Notes: generated by a model not told the origin, from the sequence alone. A stretch of 64,000 bases of DNA from Thalassococcus_A lentus (GCF_028023555.1 NZ_JAQIOY010000004.1:62001-126000), one strand, 5' to 3'; shown: positions 45,115-54,361, counted from the first letter of the stretch. Translations and numbers: made by a program.

Positions 45115-45130
45115 ATTGAAAAAAGCTATA
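45115..45130 (-). promoter_or_regulatory. TATAGCTTTTTTCAAT element upstream of the lig operon
   Basis: On the minus strand, TATAGCTTTTTTCAAT lies 79-94 bases before the first gene of the ligABC operon and is followed ten bases later by TCAATT. A 15/16 match, with TCAATT after nine bases, occurs in the same orientation relative to transcription at 46378-46393 before galB. Candidate site for the LysR regulator encoded between them. Confidence 0.6.
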
Positions 45131-45148
45131 TTGCTGCTTGGAAGGCTT

Positions 45149-46369
45149 TCAATCCTCGGTCGCAATTTTGCTGAATTTCCGCAAAAAGCCAATGAATGTT
45201 TCTTGCGCGGCCGTTGGCTTCCATGCCGTGCGGTAGGTCAGGCCGATGTCGCGCAAATGCCCTGACAGTGGGATGTCCAGAGGGGTTATCGTGCCTTGGC
45301 TCTGGTCTACTTTTATCTGGTGGCCAGACACGACCGAGACGTACGGTCCCTCTGCCAAAACACCGCGCAAGATTGCCAAAGAGGACGCGACGATACGCAC
45401 GGGCGTTTGCTCACGATCGCCGATGCGCAAGGTTTCAAAAAGGTACTGCCCCGCCGGCGTTTCAATTGGTGGCGCGATCCATGGGAAGTCCAAAGTGTCT
45501 TCCAGTCGCAGATTGCGCTTTGATGCCAAAGGGTGTTTTGGGTGTGTCACAATGGTCAGCGCATCACGAAAGAGCAGCTCTTGGGTGACGTTCTCTGCTG
45601 GCTCCGGGTACCTGAGGGCGCCAATCAAACAGTCTATATCGCCCTCACGCAAAGAACGCAGTAGTTCGCCATAGCGTCCCTCAACCACCCGAATTTGGAA
45701 GCCATCAACTCCAGTGACCATTGAATGAACGGCTTTGGGCACAATTGTGGTTCGAGCAAGAGGTAGACTGCCAAGCACGAATGTTCCTTGCTCATGCCCC
45801 AATGCGTTGCTGATCTCTTCATACCCTTGCTTCAGTTCAGCCTGAGCAAGTTTGGCGCCAATGACAAAACGTTCAGCGGCCGGTGTAAGACGGACGCCAG
45901 AAGGAAGTGCGACAAAGAACGGCGTGCCGACAACGGCTTCCAGGCTGCGGGCAGCGCGGTGCACGGTTGGCTGCGACAGGCCAAGCACTTGAGCGGCCAT
46001 TGTAAAACTTCCTGTGTTCACAATAGCGATGAGATTGCGGAGCTGTGATGCTGTGACCGAGAATTCAAATGTTGTACCGCGACGGCTTTTGATGCCGGCT
46101 TCACCCAGGGCCGCTTGCAGCCCGTTCTTGAGGTGGTCCAGCGCCTTTTGCGCCCGCATTGCAAACAGTGCGCCAACGTCAGTCAATGCAGCGCGCTGGC
46201 GGCGGCGAACCAGCAGGGGTACACCGATGTCCGCTTCCAACCGGCTGATCGCCTGGGTGGCCGCAGGCTGGGACAGGTGACAGCGCTTCGCGGCTTCTGA
46301 CACCGATCCGGAGCGAGCGGTTTCAAGAAAAATTCGCATGTGCCGGATATTGGGGAAGCCGCCGCGCAT
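45149..46369 (-). CDS. LysR-type regulator with two tandem HTH domains
   Basis: A 406-residue regulator, about 100 longer than usual for the family because it carries two LysR HTH domains: residues 8-67 (GSVSEAAKRCHLSQPAATQA) and 109-168 (GSFTMAAQVLGLSQPTVHRA), followed by one ligand-binding domain (from about 190). Start ATG at 46369 with GAGGTGAT. It lies between the divergent ligABC and galB-ligK-galD-ligI operons, so it is the obvious pathway regulator, probably sensing protocatechuate or an intermediate. A shared 16-base element lies beside both operons, one copy abutting its own ribosome-binding site. Confidence 0.9.
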   Translation of the reverse strand: MRGGFPNIRHMRIFLETARSGSVSEAAKRCHLSQPAATQAISRLEADIGVPLLVRRRQRAALTDVGALFAMRAQKALDHLKNGLQAALGEAGIKSRRGTTFEFSVTASQLRNLIAIVNTGSFTMAAQVLGLSQPTVHRAARSLEAVVGTPFFVALPSGVRLTPAAERFVIGAKLAQAELKQGYEEISNALGHEQGTFVLGSLPLARTTIVPKAVHSMVTGVDGFQIRVVEGRYGELLRSLREGDIDCLIGALRYPEPAENVTQELLFRDALTIVTHPKHPLASKRNLRLEDTLDFPWIAPPIETPAGQYLFETLRIGDREQTPVRIVASSLAILRGVLAEGPYVSVVSGHQIKVDQSQGTITPLDIPLSGHLRDIGLTYRTAWKPTAAQETFIGFLRKFSKIATED

Positions 46370-46377
46370 ATCACCTC

Positions 46378-46393
46378 TATAGCTTTTTCCAAT
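46378..46393 (+). promoter_or_regulatory. TATAGCTTTTTCCAAT element upstream of galB
   Basis: A 15/16 match to the element at 45115-45130, 103-118 bases before the galB start and next to the LysR gene's ribosome-binding site. A TCAATT follows after nine bases. Binding here could activate galB and repress the regulator gene. Confidence 0.6.
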
Positions 46394-46495
46394 CTTATGC
46401 GCTCAATTCGAAATAGGCAATTTGATGTAGCCTGCCTAAAGTCGTTACACCGGCCCGAGGGCCCAATCATGGTATGAGAAGAGGGGCCACTGCAT

Positions 46496-47233
46496 ATGTC
46501 CGACACCAAGACTGCGCTGGTGATCAGCGCCCATTCGGCTGATTTTGTCTGGCGCGCGGGGGGTGCCATCGCGCTGCATCAGGAAAAGGGCTTTGAGGTT
46601 ACCGTGGTTTGCCTGTCCTATGGCGAACGCGGCGAAAGCGCCAAGCTTTGGAAGCAGGAGGGGATGACGCTCGAAAAGGTCAAAACCGAACGCCGCAAAG
46701 AGGCCGAGAATGCCGCTTCGGCGCTGGGCGTAAATGATATTCGGTTCTTTGACGTTGGTGACTATCCACTGGATCTGGGCCGCGAAACCCAAGAACGCAT
46801 GGTCGACGTGATCCGCGAAGTGCAGCCCAATTTCATGATGTCGCATTCGAAGTGGGATCCCTACAACACGGACCACATGAACACGACGCAGTTCGCGCTT
46901 GAATGCCGCATGATTGCGCAGGCCTGGGGTCACAATCCGGGTCAGAAAGTGCTGGGCGCGCCGCAGCTATACCTGTTTGAACCGCATCAGACCGAGCAAA
47001 TGGAGTGGAAGCCCACAACGTTCCTCGACATCACCGATGTATGGGACAAAAAATGGGCCGCAATCCAGTGTATGCAGGGTCAGGAACACCTCTGGAATTT
47101 CTATAGGAACGTGGCCGAGAACCGCGCCAATCACTTTCGGCGGAACTCTGGCGGGCAGGCCGGCGGACGGGCAGCGAAATACGCCGAAGGGTTCGAGACA
47201 ATCTTTCCCCGCACCGTGGATGTGCTGGAATGA
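46496..47233 (+). CDS. galB: 4-oxalomesaconate hydratase (PIG-L/LmbE type)
   Basis: A 245-residue PIG-L-fold zinc protein. The metal motif of this family is near the N-terminus (LVISAHSADFVWRAGG) with a distal His in DHMNTT. GalB of Pseudomonas is a hydratase of this fold, unrelated to LigJ, converting 4-oxalomesaconate to 4-carboxy-4-hydroxy-2-oxoadipate. Position with ligK, galD and ligI makes that role much more likely than deacetylation. Overlaps ligK by four bases. Confidence 0.9.
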   Translation: MSDTKTALVISAHSADFVWRAGGAIALHQEKGFEVTVVCLSYGERGESAKLWKQEGMTLEKVKTERRKEAENAASALGVNDIRFFDVGDYPLDLGRETQERMVDVIREVQPNFMMSHSKWDPYNTDHMNTTQFALECRMIAQAWGHNPGQKVLGAPQLYLFEPHQTEQMEWKPTTFLDITDVWDKKWAAIQCMQGQEHLWNFYRNVAENRANHFRRNSGGQAGGRAAKYAEGFETIFPRTVDVLE

Positions 47234-47922
47234 GTTATCAGGCCGGAACCACGGGCGTTGTCGTCCAGAACATTAAGCGCGCCGATCAGTCCATTATAGA
47301 CGGATTGGCCGCTTGCGGCGTTGCAACTGTGCATGAAGCGCAAGGGCGCAAGGGTCTGCTGGCCGACTATATGCGCCCGATCTATCCCGGAGCACGCATT
47401 GCCGGCTCTGCCGTGACGATCCTCGCACCGCCATGTGACAACTGGATGATCCACGTGGCAATCGAACAGCTCAGGCCAGGCGATGTTATGCTGCTGGGCA
47501 CAATCACACCGTCCAATGCCGGGTATTTTGGCGATCTTTTGGCCACCTCTGCCATGGCGCGGGGATGCCGAGGGCTGATTATTGATGCTGGTGTTCGCGA
47601 TATCCGCGATCTGCAAGACATGGGTTTTCCTGTCTGGTCCAAGGCCGTGCATGCGCAAGGCACGATCAAGGAAACGCTGGGTTCGGTCAATGTGCCCGTT
47701 GTATGTGCGGATATGCTTGTGAACCCCGGCGATATCGTTGTCGCGGATGATGATGGTGTTTGTGTCGTGCGCCGTGACGAGGCGGCTGAGGTGCTCGAAA
47801 AGGCGCAGGCGCGCGAAGCGAACGAAAGCGCAAAACGCGCGCGGTTCGAAGCCGGAGAGCTGGGCCTTGATATCTACGATATGCGCGGGCGGCTCGCGGA
47901 AAAAGGCCTGAAGTATGTCTGA
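47230..47922 (+). CDS. ligK: 4-carboxy-4-hydroxy-2-oxoadipate aldolase / oxaloacetate decarboxylase
   Basis: A 230-residue RraA-like class II aldolase (also called galC). It splits the last pathway intermediate into pyruvate and oxaloacetate. Conserved region GCRGLIIDAGVRDIRDLQDM holds the Arg and Asp used for substrate and metal binding; VNPGDIVVADDDGVCVV is the second family stretch. Its end overlaps the galD start by eight bases. Confidence 0.93.
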   Translation: MSYQAGTTGVVVQNIKRADQSIIDGLAACGVATVHEAQGRKGLLADYMRPIYPGARIAGSAVTILAPPCDNWMIHVAIEQLRPGDVMLLGTITPSNAGYFGDLLATSAMARGCRGLIIDAGVRDIRDLQDMGFPVWSKAVHAQGTIKETLGSVNVPVVCADMLVNPGDIVVADDDGVCVVRRDEAAEVLEKAQAREANESAKRARFEAGELGLDIYDMRGRLAEKGLKYV

Positions 47923-48970
47923 CGGTGTGCGGTGCATGTGGATGCGCGGCGGCACCTCTAAGGGCGGTTATTTCCTTGCCAGCGACCTGCCAAACGATCC
48001 AGCCGCGCGCGATGATTTCTTGTTGCGCGTCATGGGTTCACCGGATGTGCGGCAGATTGATGGGATGGGCGGGGCAGACCCGCTGACCTCAAAAGTTGCC
48101 GTGGTTCAAAAATCAGCACGTCCGGGTGTTGATGTGGACTATCTGTTTCTGCAGGTTTTCGTAGATCAGGCTGTCGTCACAGATGCGCAAAACTGCGGAA
48201 ATATTCTGGCTGGTGTTGGTGCCTTTGCGATTGAGCGCGGTTTGATCGACGCGCAATCAGAAGAAACCCCGGTTTCAATCTATATGGAAAACACCGGGCA
48301 AATTGCCGTGGCGCGGGTGTTCACGCCGGATGGCAAGGTCAACTATCGGGGCGACGCGTCAATCGACGGGGTGCCGCGCAGTGCGGCGGCCGTCCCTTTG
48401 ACATTCAAGGATACCGCGGGTTCGTCTTGCGGCGCGCTTCTACCAACGGGAAATGCCGTTGATCTGATCGAAGGTGTCGAGGTCACGATGATCGACAATG
48501 GCATGCCTTGTGTTGTGATGCGCGCATCAGATCTGGGGATCTCGGGGGATGAGACGCCAGAGGCGCTTGAAGCAGACCAAATGCTTCGAAGCAGGCTCGA
48601 AGCGATCCGCCTTGCCTGTGGTCCATTGATGAACCTGGGTGATGTGACTGAAAAGTCAGTTCCAAAAATGACCATGGTCAGTGCGCCCTGTGCTGGCGGT
48701 GCCATAAGCACCCGCACCTTCATTCCGCATCGCTGCCATAAGACAATCGGCGTTTTGGGTGCCGTCAGCGTTGCAACGGCTTGCCTTTTGCCCGGATCGC
48801 CGGCGCATTCCCTTGCCGATCAGGGGCGGGGAACACAGCGCAGTCTTTCGATTGAACATCCCACGGGTGAAATGACGGTCATCGCCACGTTGGATGCCGT
48901 GGGGGCGGTGCAAGAGGCAGCAATTTTGCGGACAGCCCGCAAACTAATGGATGGAGAGATTTTCGCATGA
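47915..48970 (+). CDS. galD: 4-oxalomesaconate tautomerase (PrpF family)
   Basis: A 351-residue diaminopimelate-epimerase-fold isomerase. N-terminal family signature CMWMRGGTSKGGYF, QNCGNILAGVGAFA with the catalytic-type Cys, and APCAGGAISTRTFIPHRCHK. GalD converts the keto form of oxalomesaconate to the enol form used by the hydratase. Overlaps ligI by four bases. Confidence 0.93.
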   Translation: MSDGVRCMWMRGGTSKGGYFLASDLPNDPAARDDFLLRVMGSPDVRQIDGMGGADPLTSKVAVVQKSARPGVDVDYLFLQVFVDQAVVTDAQNCGNILAGVGAFAIERGLIDAQSEETPVSIYMENTGQIAVARVFTPDGKVNYRGDASIDGVPRSAAAVPLTFKDTAGSSCGALLPTGNAVDLIEGVEVTMIDNGMPCVVMRASDLGISGDETPEALEADQMLRSRLEAIRLACGPLMNLGDVTEKSVPKMTMVSAPCAGGAISTRTFIPHRCHKTIGVLGAVSVATACLLPGSPAHSLADQGRGTQRSLSIEHPTGEMTVIATLDAVGAVQEAAILRTARKLMDGEIFA

Positions 48971-49854
48971 GCGAACAGAAAATGGACGAGGATTGGCTGG
49001 TCTTTCATCCAAGCCCCAAAAAACCCGATTTCAAACTGCCGGACGGCGCAGTTGATGCGCATTGCCATGTGTTTGGTCCATCCCCTGCGTTTCCCTATGC
49101 GCCCGAGCGGAAATACACTCCGTGCAACGCCGGAAAGGATCAACTGTTTGCCTTGCGCGACCACTTGGGCTTTTCGCGTAATGTGATCGTGCAGGCGACC
49201 TGCCATGGCAAGGACAACAGCGCGATGGTCGATGCCTGCCGCAGCGCAGGTGAGCTTGCACGGGGTGTCGCCAGCGTCGGTGCAGATATCTCTGCCGCGG
49301 AATTGGAAGACATGCATGCGGCGGGTGTGCGCGGCGTCAGGTTCAATTTTGTCAAACGACTGGTTGATGCCACCCCGAAAGTGGTATTTCTGAACATCGC
49401 TGACAAGATCCAGCAATTTGGCTGGTCAATCGTGGTCTATTTCGAAGCGGCTGACCTGGAAGAATTGGAACCCTTCCTAAAGCAACTGCCGGGGATAATC
49501 GTGGTTGATCACATGGGTCGCCCGGACGTCACCAAGGCGGTGACTCATCCAGATTTTCAGCGCTTCATCCGGTTGATGGAAGAAAACGAAAACATCTGGA
49601 CCAAAGTCACATGCCCGGAACGCCTGACCGTTGCGGGACCACCTTATGACGACGTCGTGCCGTTCTACCAAACCATCGTTGACCAGTTCGAAGATCGTGT
49701 GCTTTGGGGGACGGACTGGCCCCATCCGAATATGAAGTCACATATGCCGGATGATGGAGCTTTGGTGGACTACATCCCTAGTATTGCACGGACAGAGGCG
49801 CAACAGCAGAAGTTGCTCGTGACAAACCCACTGCGGCTATACTGGGGATCATAA
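48967..49854 (+). CDS. ligI: 2-pyrone-4,6-dicarboxylate hydrolase
   Basis: A 295-residue amidohydrolase that opens 2-pyrone-4,6-dicarboxylate to 4-oxalomesaconate without needing a metal. DAHCHVFGP provides the N-terminal His pair, DHMGRPD the central His, and LWGTDWPHPN the C-terminal Asp. Length normal. Last gene of the rightward operon, closing the route from LigC to GalD. Confidence 0.94.
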   Translation: MSEQKMDEDWLVFHPSPKKPDFKLPDGAVDAHCHVFGPSPAFPYAPERKYTPCNAGKDQLFALRDHLGFSRNVIVQATCHGKDNSAMVDACRSAGELARGVASVGADISAAELEDMHAAGVRGVRFNFVKRLVDATPKVVFLNIADKIQQFGWSIVVYFEAADLEELEPFLKQLPGIIVVDHMGRPDVTKAVTHPDFQRFIRLMEENENIWTKVTCPERLTVAGPPYDDVVPFYQTIVDQFEDRVLWGTDWPHPNMKSHMPDDGALVDYIPSIARTEAQQQKLLVTNPLRLYWGS

Positions 49855-49918
49855 AAAGGACCGCAAGACATCGGATCCTAACGGCACGGCATGCAGTGCA
49901 GACGGCCTGAGCACATGT

Positions 49919-50734
49919 TCAGCCCTCTGCGCGCTTCATCTTTTGATGCTCGTCCTCGACCAGCCCAATTTTCCAGTAGCCCGAGATGTAGGTGTCGCTG
50001 CGTGGCAGGCCCATATCCTGATGGAGAAACGCGCGCAGGGTGCGGATCAAGCCGGATTCGCCTGCAATGCAAGTCTGAACCCGGCCGCTTGGCCAATCGA
50101 GAGATCGGATAAGATCACTTTGCTGGACTGAGGGCATCTCGGGTTTCGGATGAACCAGCCAATGCATCTGAATGCCCTCTGGCGCATCAATGTCCTGCCG
50201 ATCCTCGGCTGCCGTCACCTCAAATACAGCGACGCCTTTCGCATCGCGCGGCATCGCTTCTAGCGTCGCAGCTGCTACCGGAATCGCCGAAGGGTCGGCG
50301 GCGACAAGATACCAATCCGCGTCGAACGACGTGACCTTGGGGCTGCTTGGACCCATGAAACCAAGGAAATCGCCTGCTTCTGCGTGGCTTGCCCAGCGAG
50401 AGGCTGGGCCATTGTCACCATGAGCAACGAAATCGATGTCCAACTCCTGCATGTCGCGGCGGAAGTTGCGCACTGTGTACGTGCGGCGAACCGGCATCGG
50501 GCCGTTCACAATACGATCGGCAAAGGCATCTCGGCCTTCCGCAGGCTCGGGCAGCATCAGTTTGCAGTTTCCCCCTTCGCAGCCTTCGGGAAACCCTGCC
50601 AACTCCGGCCCTGCAAAGGTCACCCGGATCATGTTGGGTGTCAGACGCCACGCGCTCTTTACGGTCAAAAGCCGGGGGCCGGGGCGACCCGTGGCTTTGC
50701 GGATTGTATTTTTTGCCTTGGAAAGGATGCTCAT
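49919..50734 (-). CDS. Siderophore-interacting protein (FAD-dependent ferric reductase)
   Basis: A 271-residue flavoprotein of the ViuB/SIP family that releases iron from ferric siderophores. The FAD motif is RRTYTVRNF, followed by DFVAHGDNGPASRWA; the C-terminal NAD(P)H domain ends with YISGYWKIG. It starts with ATGAGC at 50734. It stands alone, converging on the lig/gal operon. A partial AT-rich stretch upstream might hold a Fur-type site, but I cannot support one. Confidence 0.9.
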   Translation of the reverse strand: MSILSKAKNTIRKATGRPGPRLLTVKSAWRLTPNMIRVTFAGPELAGFPEGCEGGNCKLMLPEPAEGRDAFADRIVNGPMPVRRTYTVRNFRRDMQELDIDFVAHGDNGPASRWASHAEAGDFLGFMGPSSPKVTSFDADWYLVAADPSAIPVAAATLEAMPRDAKGVAVFEVTAAEDRQDIDAPEGIQMHWLVHPKPEMPSVQQSDLIRSLDWPSGRVQTCIAGESGLIRTLRAFLHQDMGLPRSDTYISGYWKIGLVEDEHQKMKRAEG

Positions 50735-51037
50735 TTCATACTGCCTTTATCCTACTGTTATTGTCGGATATAGGGCTTGGCCCTCGATCCACAACGTTGC
50801 AAATTCAGAAGACACTGTTCGGCGCCACCGAATGGTCTGTCGGGCAAGGGGTGTTTTGCTCCATTTGGCCAACCGGTGTTGGGTTGGTTCATCGCGCATT
50901 GACGCTTCTTGCTAGGCGGCGCGTAGACTTGGAGTGACGAGACTAAAGGCAAGAGGTTGAGCAAAGTTCGGCAAAAGTCGACCGACAGCATTGCTGAAGG
51001 GCAGGGCCGCTATGGAAAACCAATCAGGCTTCGCCGC

Positions 51038-51922
51038 TTAGCAAAGATCCTGCTCAGCAAGATACCTGACAAAGAGAAGCGTAAGACTCTCGCGCCGGGA
51101 TTTGTCGGGCCATACGGCATAGATTCCAAGTGGCCGAAGCGACCAGTCCGGCAAAAGTCGCACCAGTTTCCCTTCTGCTTCGCCGCGTTCGGCAAGAAAG
51201 GACGGCAGAATTGTTGCGCCGGCATCCTGAATGGCCAGGTGATACAGCGCATCTATGCTGTCGACCTCGATCTGTGAATGGCCTGTCACGCTCTCTTCGT
51301 TACCATTGCGATCCGTGAAGCTGGTCACATCTGAGCGGTTCCGATACCGGATCCAGTTCCAGTCTTCCAAGTCACTCGGTCGCTTTGGAACGGGGCGGTT
51401 GGCAGCGTAACCACATCCGGCAACCATCACGCGCTGCCCGTCGGCAAGTTTGCGCGCCATCATGGAGCTGTCATCAAGCCAACCCACACGGATGTTCATA
51501 TCAAAACCGTCTTCCACAAGGCCAAGCCGATTGTCGGAATAGACGACCGAAAATGCGACGTTGGGATGCAGTTTGGTGAACGATGCGACCGCAGTGGTAA
51601 ATGGCCCGCCAGACAGGAAAGCAGGCAGCGATATCCTCAGAGCGCCAACCGGGTCGAGGGAAAGCGCGTTTAACTCGTTCAGGCCAGTCTCGGCGCTGCG
51701 CAACATTTCGACAACACGTCCGTAGAACATCCGGCCTTCGTTGGTCAGCGCGATCTTGCGCGTGGTGCGGTGCAGCAGCGTGACCCCAAGGTATTCCTCA
51801 AGATCCGAGACCGTCTCGCTGATCCGTGACGGCGAAAGCCCGATCTCTTTTGCGGCGGCGCGAAACGAACCTTCATCAATGACGCGTGCAAAGATGGCCA
51901 TTTGTTTGAGGTGGTCGATCAT
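51038..51922 (-). CDS. LysR-family transcriptional regulator (single HTH)
   Basis: A 294-residue LysR regulator of the DsdC/AaeR-like subgroup: HTH GSFRAAAKEIGLSPSRISET followed by a typical effector domain. It is divergent across about 105 bases from the 52.0-57.6 kb operon and is the natural regulator of it. The upstream region, including an AATAGTCGAATTATT stretch, shows no clear palindrome to me. Confidence 0.88.
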   Translation of the reverse strand: MIDHLKQMAIFARVIDEGSFRAAAKEIGLSPSRISETVSDLEEYLGVTLLHRTTRKIALTNEGRMFYGRVVEMLRSAETGLNELNALSLDPVGALRISLPAFLSGGPFTTAVASFTKLHPNVAFSVVYSDNRLGLVEDGFDMNIRVGWLDDSSMMARKLADGQRVMVAGCGYAANRPVPKRPSDLEDWNWIRYRNRSDVTSFTDRNGNEESVTGHSQIEVDSIDALYHLAIQDAGATILPSFLAERGEAEGKLVRLLPDWSLRPLGIYAVWPDKSRRESLTLLFVRYLAEQDLC

Positions 51923-52027
51923 TGTTCTGCCTCACCGATGAGTAACTTCTGAAATCTGCAAATAGTCGAATTATTGCCTGCTGCCTAGAGTGCATGCGTA
52001 GATGTGATCAATTGGAGGAACCCGGAA

Positions 52028-53260
52028 ATGAAACACCTGAGAAGCACGGCCATCGCGGCCTTGATTGCGGCGTTGCCAATCGGAATGGCCCCCGTCGCCC
52101 ACGCAGCCAGCGCAGACCTGAAGTTTGCCGGCGCGCTTGAGTTCGCGGATGATGGCACATTGTTTGTTGGCGACAACTACAGCGGTGCGATTTTTGCGTT
52201 CGAGATGCCTTCTGCGGCAGCGCCTGATCAGGTTACGCCGGTCAATATCGGCGACATTGACGTTAAGATTGCCGATGTTCTCGGCATGCCTTCGAGTGCG
52301 CTCGCCATCAATGATATGGCGGTCCACCCAGTCAGCGCTGAGATCTATATTTCTGTCTCGCGCATCGGGAACTTCGAGTCCGCACCGGCGCTCATTCAGG
52401 TGTCGCAGGCCGGGGAGATCAGCGTTGTCGACCTTTCATCCCTGAATTTTCAAAAGCAGATGCTGGATCACTATCCCGATCAGGAAACCACGTTCCGCCC
52501 TCGGGGCCTTGGGCAGATGCCGCCACTCGTGCGTGACCAAGCCAAGGGCGAAATCAAGCTAAGCTCGCTCGCGATCATGGATATGGAGTTCCATGAGGGC
52601 GAACTCTTTGTCTCTGGTGTCGCGTTTGACAATTTCCTGTCCACACTGCGCCGCATGCCGTACCCATTCACCGACACACAGTCGGCGGCGAATGTGGAGA
52701 TGTACCACATCAGCCATGACCAATTCGAAACCCGTGCGCCGATCCGTGCGATGTCCATTCACGAGATCGATGGCGAACCCACGCTCGTTGCGGCTTACAC
52801 TTGTAGCCCGATTGTTCTGATTGGCCTTGATGAAATCGTGGATGGTGCCAAAATTTCGGCGCGCACCATCATGGATTATGGCAACGGCCAACCGCTTGAC
52901 ATGCTCAGCTACAAGCTGAACGGAGAGGAGTCCCTGTTCCTGACAAGCAATAGCCGCTCGCCGCATATCATTCCGGTGTCCAGCCTGAACGATGCGCAAA
53001 GCTATACCAAGGGCGATTTGCCTGAGGGCGGCAAGTCGGACACCATGCCAATCATGCCGGTTGGCGATACCGGGAAAGCGATCATGTTTGATGGTATGTC
53101 GCTCCAAATGGCGAATCTGGGAGAGAACTTCTTCGTATCGCTGACACGCGACATGTACACGGGCAGCCTGAACATGGACTCGAACTTCAACGGGTTCCCG
53201 AACCGCCTGCACAATCTCGTCGCGGAGTTCGATTTTCCGCAGTACTGGGAGGATAAGTAA
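52028..53260 (+). CDS. Exported beta-propeller-like protein, function unknown
   Basis: A 410-residue protein with a signal peptide (STAIAALIAALPIGMAPVAHA). ADLKFAGALEFADDGTLFVG resembles strands of SMP-30/NHL-type propellers, and later repeats such as GAKISARTIMDYGNGQPLDM fit. ATG at 52028 is preceded by GGAGG at some distance; the longer frame from 52004 is rejected. First gene of the operon. I recognise no specific enzyme family. Confidence 0.75.
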   Translation: MKHLRSTAIAALIAALPIGMAPVAHAASADLKFAGALEFADDGTLFVGDNYSGAIFAFEMPSAAAPDQVTPVNIGDIDVKIADVLGMPSSALAINDMAVHPVSAEIYISVSRIGNFESAPALIQVSQAGEISVVDLSSLNFQKQMLDHYPDQETTFRPRGLGQMPPLVRDQAKGEIKLSSLAIMDMEFHEGELFVSGVAFDNFLSTLRRMPYPFTDTQSAANVEMYHISHDQFETRAPIRAMSIHEIDGEPTLVAAYTCSPIVLIGLDEIVDGAKISARTIMDYGNGQPLDMLSYKLNGEESLFLTSNSRSPHIIPVSSLNDAQSYTKGDLPEGGKSDTMPIMPVGDTGKAIMFDGMSLQMANLGENFFVSLTRDMYTGSLNMDSNFNGFPNRLHNLVAEFDFPQYWEDK

Positions 53261-53263
53261 CCC

Positions 53264-54361
53264 ATGCGCCCGGGCTGCCTGAATCGTTGGAGAGGTCTCT
53301 CTCTGGCAGGTCTTCTGGCGCTGGCGCCGGCAGCCGCCCTCACACAAGAGGGCGGCTTTACCGCGCCGGACCAGACCGATGGGCCGGTTTCGATTTCCAT
53401 GAACGCAATGGGAAGTCTCACGCCGCAAGCAGGGCTCAGGGTTTTTGTCGGGCCTGCGTCCGAATGTTGCGAGGGGCGATCCCCGGTGTCCGGCCGTTAC
53501 TTGGTCGTTGAGGATACGGTATCTTTTGTACCGGCCTTTCCCTTCGTTCAGGGGCAAGTCTACTCAGCATTGATCCGGGGCGAGAGCATCAGGGAATTTG
53601 TTGTTGGTGGGGAAAGCGTTTCGGCAGCGCCCGAGGTCGTTGCCGTCTATCCAAGCGGCACTACTATTCCCGAGAATACGCTGCGGTTCTATGTCGATTT
53701 TGCCCACCCGATGCAGCCACACCGGGCCGAAGAATTCATTTCGTTGGAACGGGGCGATGGACGTCCGGATCGCGCAGCCTTTATGTCGTTCAAGCAAGAG
53801 CTTTGGAACCATGATCGCACCCGACTGACGCTTTTGATGGATCCGGGCCGGATCAAGCGTGGCGTAGCCACAAATCTGGAACTTGGGCCGGCCTTGGAAA
53901 GCGGCCAGAGTTACACGCTTGTGGTCGGCGCGGGATGGCCGAGCGCAAACGGTCAGGGCGTCACGTCGGAATATCGCGCCCCGTTTGACGTGGGCGAGCC
54001 GATCCGAAGTCTTCCCGACACCAAGAAATGGACTGTCTCAGCGCCCCGAATGGCGACGCGCCAGCCGCTTGAGTTGCGCTTTGATCGCCCTTTCGATCAG
54101 GTGCAGTTGGGCCACACGATTATAGTCCATGATGCAGCTGGTCGGCGTATCCAAGGGACGATTAACACTTTGGAAAGCGAAACGGTCTGGCGCTTTGTTC
54201 CTCAGGCCGCCTGGAGTGATCCGGAGATTCAAGTCGTTGTCGATGCGTCGCTTGAGGATGTGGCAGGCAACAACTTTCGCGAGGTCCTCGATCATGCAGT
54301 GGGAACGCCCGCGCGTGAGGTTGTCAGCACAACCCTCAAGGTTACCTTGAAAGCGCCGTAG
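53264..54361 (+). CDS. Exported protein with Ig-like region, function unknown
   Basis: A 365-residue protein, signal peptide GLSLAGLLALAPAAALTQ. A Big_5/Ig-like pattern appears twice: APEVVAVYPSGTTIPENTLR with DFAHPMQP, and near RQPLELRFDRPFDQVQL. It starts three bases after the upstream stop and so is coupled to it. It probably works with the propeller protein in the periplasm or at the surface. Confidence 0.75.
   Translation: MRPGCLNRWRGLSLAGLLALAPAAALTQEGGFTAPDQTDGPVSISMNAMGSLTPQAGLRVFVGPASECCEGRSPVSGRYLVVEDTVSFVPAFPFVQGQVYSALIRGESIREFVVGGESVSAAPEVVAVYPSGTTIPENTLRFYVDFAHPMQPHRAEEFISLERGDGRPDRAAFMSFKQELWNHDRTRLTLLMDPGRIKRGVATNLELGPALESGQSYTLVVGAGWPSANGQGVTSEYRAPFDVGEPIRSLPDTKKWTVSAPRMATRQPLELRFDRPFDQVQLGHTIIVHDAAGRRIQGTINTLESETVWRFVPQAAWSDPEIQVVVDASLEDVAGNNFREVLDHAVGTPAREVVSTTLKVTLKAP

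Noticed and set aside
46855..46862. GGGATCC inside galB (and GGGGATCCC near 15466) as further FCD operator copies
   Set aside because: Both lie inside coding sequence and lack the TTG/CAA outer bases of the palindrome.
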